Of a DNA stretch of 7,988 bases, positions 5,734 to 7,988 are shown in pieces. The notes under the pieces were generated by a model. That model was not told where the DNA came from. It ran no database searches and worked only from the letters and a program-made list of their open reading frames with translations. A program made the position numbers and the translations under genes. Origin of the DNA: Myxococcales bacterium (GTDB lineage Bacteria; Myxococcota; Myxococcia; Myxococcales; Myxococcaceae); assembly GCA_003153055.1 (NCBI GenBank), contig PMBV01000563.1, positions 6,721-14,708 of the forward strand, read 5' to 3'. Numbering within the stretch: the first letter of the stretch is position 1; every line of letters starts with the position of its first letter.

Positions 5734-7128
5734 ATGACCATGAACACACTCTTCGGGAGAATCGCGGCGGGGACGGTAGCGAGACTGAGTCTCCTGATCG
5801 ACTTGTTGGTGATGATTCTGGCGTTGGTGGGGGCGAGTTACATGTCTGGAGCGAAGGTGCTCCCGCCTTCGCTGGTGACCTTCTCGTTTGCCGCGGTGGC
5901 CACCTGGCTCATCATCGCCATGGCGCTGCGACAGTATGACCCGTGGGCTTCTGATCGTGCCGGCTTCGACGACGCGGCGATGACGTCGGTGCTCGTCCTC
6001 GCGGTGACGACCGTGTTGGCGATGGCGACGAACCTGTTGCCGATGCCCGGTCTGCCGAACGTGGGCCTCTTCCTGCTCATCCTCTGGCCGACCGCCATCG
6101 TCATGCGGGTGACCGTGTTCCGCACGCTCTCTCCGCGGTCGGGGCCTATCGACGAGGTGCTGGTCGTCGGCATTGGCCCCATGGGGCGCGCCACGGCTGA
6201 AGACCTCCGCCGCAAGGGCCGCCGCACGGTGCTCGGCTTTGCCCGCTTTTCCAGTGAGCAGGCTCCCGAGGCGCTCAAGGGCAAGGTGCTCGGTACCGCC
6301 CGCGAGCTCGAGTCGGTGCTGCGGAGCGTGCCGGTCGGCGAGGTGTACCTGGCGGCCACCAGCATCGCCCACGCCGAGGAGCTGCAAGGGGCCATCAAGG
6401 TCTGCGAGCGCTTCGGCGTTCCGTTCGCGATGCCGCCGTACCTCTTCAGGCTCGAGCGAGCCCGCCCGCTGACGACGCACGCCATCGGCGACGGCTACAT
6501 TCACTACCAGTCGGTCTCGTCGAAGCCGACCCAGATGGCCCTCAAGCGAGCCTTCGATATTCTCTGCACCGGCCTCGCGCTCTGGCTGCTCGCCCCGCTG
6601 CTCCTGGTGGTGGCGGCGCTGGTGAAGATGACCTCCAACGGCCCCATCCTGTTCCGCCAGGTCCGCGTCGGGCTCCACGGGCGGCCATTCCGGATGCTGA
6701 AGTTCCGCACCATGGTCGAGAACGCCGAGGCCTTGAAGGCCCAGCTCGCAGCGAAGAACGAGATGGACGGCCCGGTCTTCAAGATGAAGCAAGACCCGCG
6801 CATCACTCCGGTGGGCCGCTTCCTCCGCAAGTTCTCCATCGACGAGTTGCCTCAGCTCGTGAACGTGCTCCGCGGCGACATGAGCATCGTCGGTCCGCGC
6901 CCGCCCGTGCCCAACGAGGTCGCCAAGTACGAGCCGTGGCAGCGGCGACGGCTGTCGGTTCGCCCTGGCCTGACGTGCATCTGGCAGGTGAGCGGCCGCA
7001 ACGAGATCTCCTTCGAGCAGTGGATGTACATGGACCTCCAGTACATCGACAACTGGAGCTTCCTCAAAGACGTCAGCCTCATTCTCAAGACGTTCCCCGT
7101 GGTGCTGACCGGCCGCGGAGCGAGCTGA
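5734..7128 (+). CDS. Exopolysaccharide initiating polyprenyl-phosphate hexose-1-phosphate transferase
   Basis: 464 residues from ATG 5734. It should move a sugar-1-phosphate from a nucleotide sugar onto undecaprenyl phosphate at the inner membrane, the first step of Wzx/Wzy-type polysaccharide synthesis. Four hydrophobic segments (about 18-36, 45-65, 80-98, 104-122) precede a Rossmann-like CoA_binding_3-type domain (VLVVGIGPMG, 142-151). The catalytic bacterial sugar transferase domain follows: KRAFDI (271-276) leading into a fifth hydrophobic segment, GPILFRQ (303-309), MLKFRTM (321-327), SIDELPQL (368-375), GDMSIVGPRP (381-390), RPGLTCIWQVSGR. Asp370-Glu371 match the catalytic Asp-Glu pair of this superfamily. 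Length and order are typical of WcaJ/EpsZ-type enzymes; the sugar cannot be told from sequence. The frame extends upstream to TTG 5629, but that lies in the presumed promoter and lacks a ribosome site. A Wza-type gene follows after 153 bases, as in myxobacterial polysaccharide loci. Confidence 0.93.
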   Translation: MTMNTLFGRIAAGTVARLSLLIDLLVMILALVGASYMSGAKVLPPSLVTFSFAAVATWLIIAMALRQYDPWASDRAGFDDAAMTSVLVLAVTTVLAMATNLLPMPGLPNVGLFLLILWPTAIVMRVTVFRTLSPRSGPIDEVLVVGIGPMGRATAEDLRRKGRRTVLGFARFSSEQAPEALKGKVLGTARELESVLRSVPVGEVYLAATSIAHAEELQGAIKVCERFGVPFAMPPYLFRLERARPLTTHAIGDGYIHYQSVSSKPTQMALKRAFDILCTGLALWLLAPLLLVVAALVKMTSNGPILFRQVRVGLHGRPFRMLKFRTMVENAEALKAQLAAKNEMDGPVFKMKQDPRITPVGRFLRKFSIDELPQLVNVLRGDMSIVGPRPPVPNEVAKYEPWQRRRLSVRPGLTCIWQVSGRNEISFEQWMYMDLQYIDNWSFLKDVSLILKTFPVVLTGRGAS

Positions 7129-7281
7129 GCGCTTCGTTCGAAGCAGTCGAGCAAGACGGCCCATGGACCTTTTTGGTTCGTGGGTCTTCGCTTTTCCTGC
7201 TCGCAAAAGACCCGCCTTGGGCGTGGTGCGTGCTATTCATTCGGGGCTCGTGGAAACCCCTCCGCTGAAAGGAGCCCTCCC
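7129..7281 (+). other. Gap between transferase and export gene, with an inverted repeat
   Basis: 153 noncoding bases, long for the inside of an operon. GGGTCTT (7182-7188) and AAGACCC (7207-7213) are perfect 7-base inverted arms with an 18-base loop, followed by a second small stem CGCC-TTG-GGCG (7213-7223). No U-run follows, so intrinsic termination is not supported. A weak sigma-54-like element (GGGC at 7219, GTGCT at 7230, GG-to-GC spacing of ten) lies upstream of the next gene. The gap may contain a processing site or a second promoter. Confidence 0.3.
7268..7274 (+). promoter_or_regulatory. Ribosome binding site fixing a TTG start
   Basis: AAAGGAG (7268-7274) is seven bases before TTG 7282. 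It decides the start of the export gene: the upstream in-frame ATG 7180 lacks such a site and would add 34 non-hydrophobic residues ahead of the lipoprotein signal. Confidence 0.8.
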
Positions 7282-7869
7282 TTGAAATGGAAGCTCTCCC
7301 TCGTCGCTCTGGCGCTGTGCGGCTGCTACACGCCCAAGGGCGCCTTCATGACGGTCGATGACTTCGCGGCCACCGCTCCTCGCGAATACGTCATCGGTGT
7401 GGGAGACGTCATTTCCGTGCGGGTCTTCCAGCACGAGGACATGAGCGCGAAGGTGCGGGTGCGGGTCGATGGCTTCGTCTCGCTGCCGCTGGTCAACGAG
7501 GTTCAAGCCGCGGGCAAGACGCCGCCCGCCCTCGCGCAAGAGCTGACCGTTCGATTCAAAGATTTCATCAACACACCGGCGGTGACCGTCGTGCTCGAGG
7601 AGACCCGTCCTCTCACGGTGTCGATTTTGGGCGAAGTGACGCGGTCGGGAGTCCAGACCCTCGAGCCAGGGTCGGGGCTCCTCCAGGCGCTCGCCGCGGC
7701 CGGTGGCCTCAACGACTTCGCCCACCCCGATGGCATCTTCGTGGTGCGCCGGGTGCCGGGAGAAGCGCAGCCGATCCGCATTCGCTTCACCTGGCGCGCG
7801 CTCTCCGAGGGGTCAGCGAAAGCGGCCGGGTTCTTGCTTCAGCCCGGAGACGTCGTGGTGGCGGAGTGA
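7282..7869 (+). CDS. Short polysaccharide export (OPX/Wza-type) lipoprotein
   Basis: 195 residues from TTG 7282. The signal MKWKLSLVALALCGC has lipobox LCGC with Cys15 as lipid site. A polysaccharide export sequence domain follows (about 33-105: YVIGVGDVISVRVFQHEDM, VRVRVDGFVSLPLV, NTPAVTVVLEE), then one SLBB-type domain (about 110-165: RPLTVSILGEV, SGVQTLEPGSGLLQALAAAGGLNDFA) ending with a short beta segment LLQPGDVVVAE. OPX proteins form the periplasmic/outer-membrane conduit for Wzx/Wzy-type polysaccharides and work with the initiating transferase, flippase, polymerase and co-polymerase. E. coli Wza has about 380 residues including further ring domains and a C-terminal membrane-spanning helix; both are absent here, so it probably cannot cross the outer membrane alone. 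Similar short OPX proteins are known from Myxococcus (EpsY/WzaX type). It follows the transferase in the same direction, so co-transcription or shared regulation is likely. Confidence 0.92.
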   Translation: MKWKLSLVALALCGCYTPKGAFMTVDDFAATAPREYVIGVGDVISVRVFQHEDMSAKVRVRVDGFVSLPLVNEVQAAGKTPPALAQELTVRFKDFINTPAVTVVLEETRPLTVSILGEVTRSGVQTLEPGSGLLQALAAAGGLNDFAHPDGIFVVRRVPGEAQPIRIRFTWRALSEGSAKAAGFLLQPGDVVVAE

Positions 7870-7988
7870 GGATCCATGCACGCAGCGTAAGGGCGCTGAT
7901 CGAAACAACCGCGCCATCCTCGGCGCCGGTCCATCCCGGCTGGCTTTGTTGCTCGTCGGTCACGTACCGACGGGTATGCTCCCTCCTC
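7870..7988 (+). other. Noncoding tail with clustered inverted repeats
   Basis: No supported gene in the last 119 bases; ATG 7876 stops after four codons and ATG 7976 is at the very edge. Four inverted repeats follow in series: CAGCG/CGCTG (7883-7898), GCGCC/GGCGC (7911-7926), GCCGG/CCGGC (7925-7940) and CGTCGGT/ACCGACG (7954-7972). The second and third share bases 7925-7926 and cannot both form. CTTTGTT at 7944-7950 follows the third stem after three bases, giving a weak terminator-like look. It could be a leader for a gene beginning just past the window. Confidence 0.3.
7954..7972. repeat. Operator-like inverted repeat CGTCGGT-N5-ACCGACG
   Basis: Perfect 7-base arms (7954-7960 and 7966-7972) around CACGT, centred on 7963. 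The size and symmetry suit a dimeric regulator or a strong RNA hairpin. It ends three bases before an ATG at 7976 that could start the next gene, which cannot be tested here. Confidence 0.35.

Noticed and set aside
5548..7206. A 552-codon open frame on the minus strand opposite the sugar transferase
   Set aside because: Its product is low-complexity His/Arg/Glu/Gln-rich sequence with no motifs, as expected for the antisense of a high-GC gene; the plus-strand frame has a full set of family motifs.
7180..7281. ATG 7180 as the start of the export lipoprotein
   Set aside because: It lacks a ribosome site and would bury the lipoprotein signal behind 34 polar residues; TTG 7282 has AAAGGAG at ideal spacing.

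Overview
The window reads as chromosomal DNA of a high-GC myxobacterium (Myxococcota; suborder Cystobacterineae is a guess). The evidence is strongly GC-biased third codon positions, an N-terminally extended Rho, an Asp-Ala-Gly-repeat plus Cys-rich lipoprotein of the kind common in that phylum, a GH44 lipoprotein, and an initiating sugar transferase followed by a short Wza-type export lipoprotein, as in Myxococcus polysaccharide loci. No tRNA, rRNA, CRISPR array or mobile element is visible.

Layout. (1) 1-1252, minus strand: transcription terminator Rho, missing its C-terminus at the window edge. (2) 1253-1524: divergent intergenic region. (3) 1525-3669, plus: lipoprotein with a CBM-like N-terminal domain, a GH44 glycosidase domain and a C-terminal beta domain; the general acid/base Glu is present but the position of the catalytic nucleophile is Ala. 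(4) 3670-3702: short convergent gap with two small hairpins. (5) 3703-5034, minus: lipoprotein with a repetitive Asp-Ala-Gly linker, about 31 clustered cysteines and an unrecognised C-terminal domain. (6) 5035-5733: 699-base divergent regulatory region, lower in GC than its surroundings, with candidate sigma-54 and sigma-70 promoters reading toward the polysaccharide genes and an inverted repeat bracketing the sigma-70 candidate. (7) 5734-7128, plus: polyprenyl-phosphate hexose-1-phosphate transferase. (8) 7129-7281: gap. (9) 7282-7869, plus: short polysaccharide export (OPX/Wza-type) lipoprotein starting at TTG. (10) 7870-7988: noncoding, rich in inverted repeats.

How the genes fit together. 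The last two genes look like the start of a Wzx/Wzy-type exopolysaccharide locus: the transferase puts the first sugar-phosphate on undecaprenyl phosphate at the inner membrane, and the OPX protein takes part in export through the periplasm and outer membrane. The OPX protein is too short to span the outer membrane alone, so a separate beta-barrel partner is expected. The GH44 lipoprotein and the Cys-rich lipoprotein may belong to the same envelope/matrix neighbourhood, but this rests only on proximity. Rho is a housekeeping gene marking the flank of the locus.

Most notable observations: the apparently inactivated GH44 catalytic site; a Rho whose RNA-binding cold-shock motif lacks the usual aromatic residues and which carries an acidic, poly-Arg and Gln-rich N-terminal extension; and a UUCG-tetraloop hairpin between the Shine-Dalgarno sequence and start codon of the sugar transferase that brings them to normal spacing.
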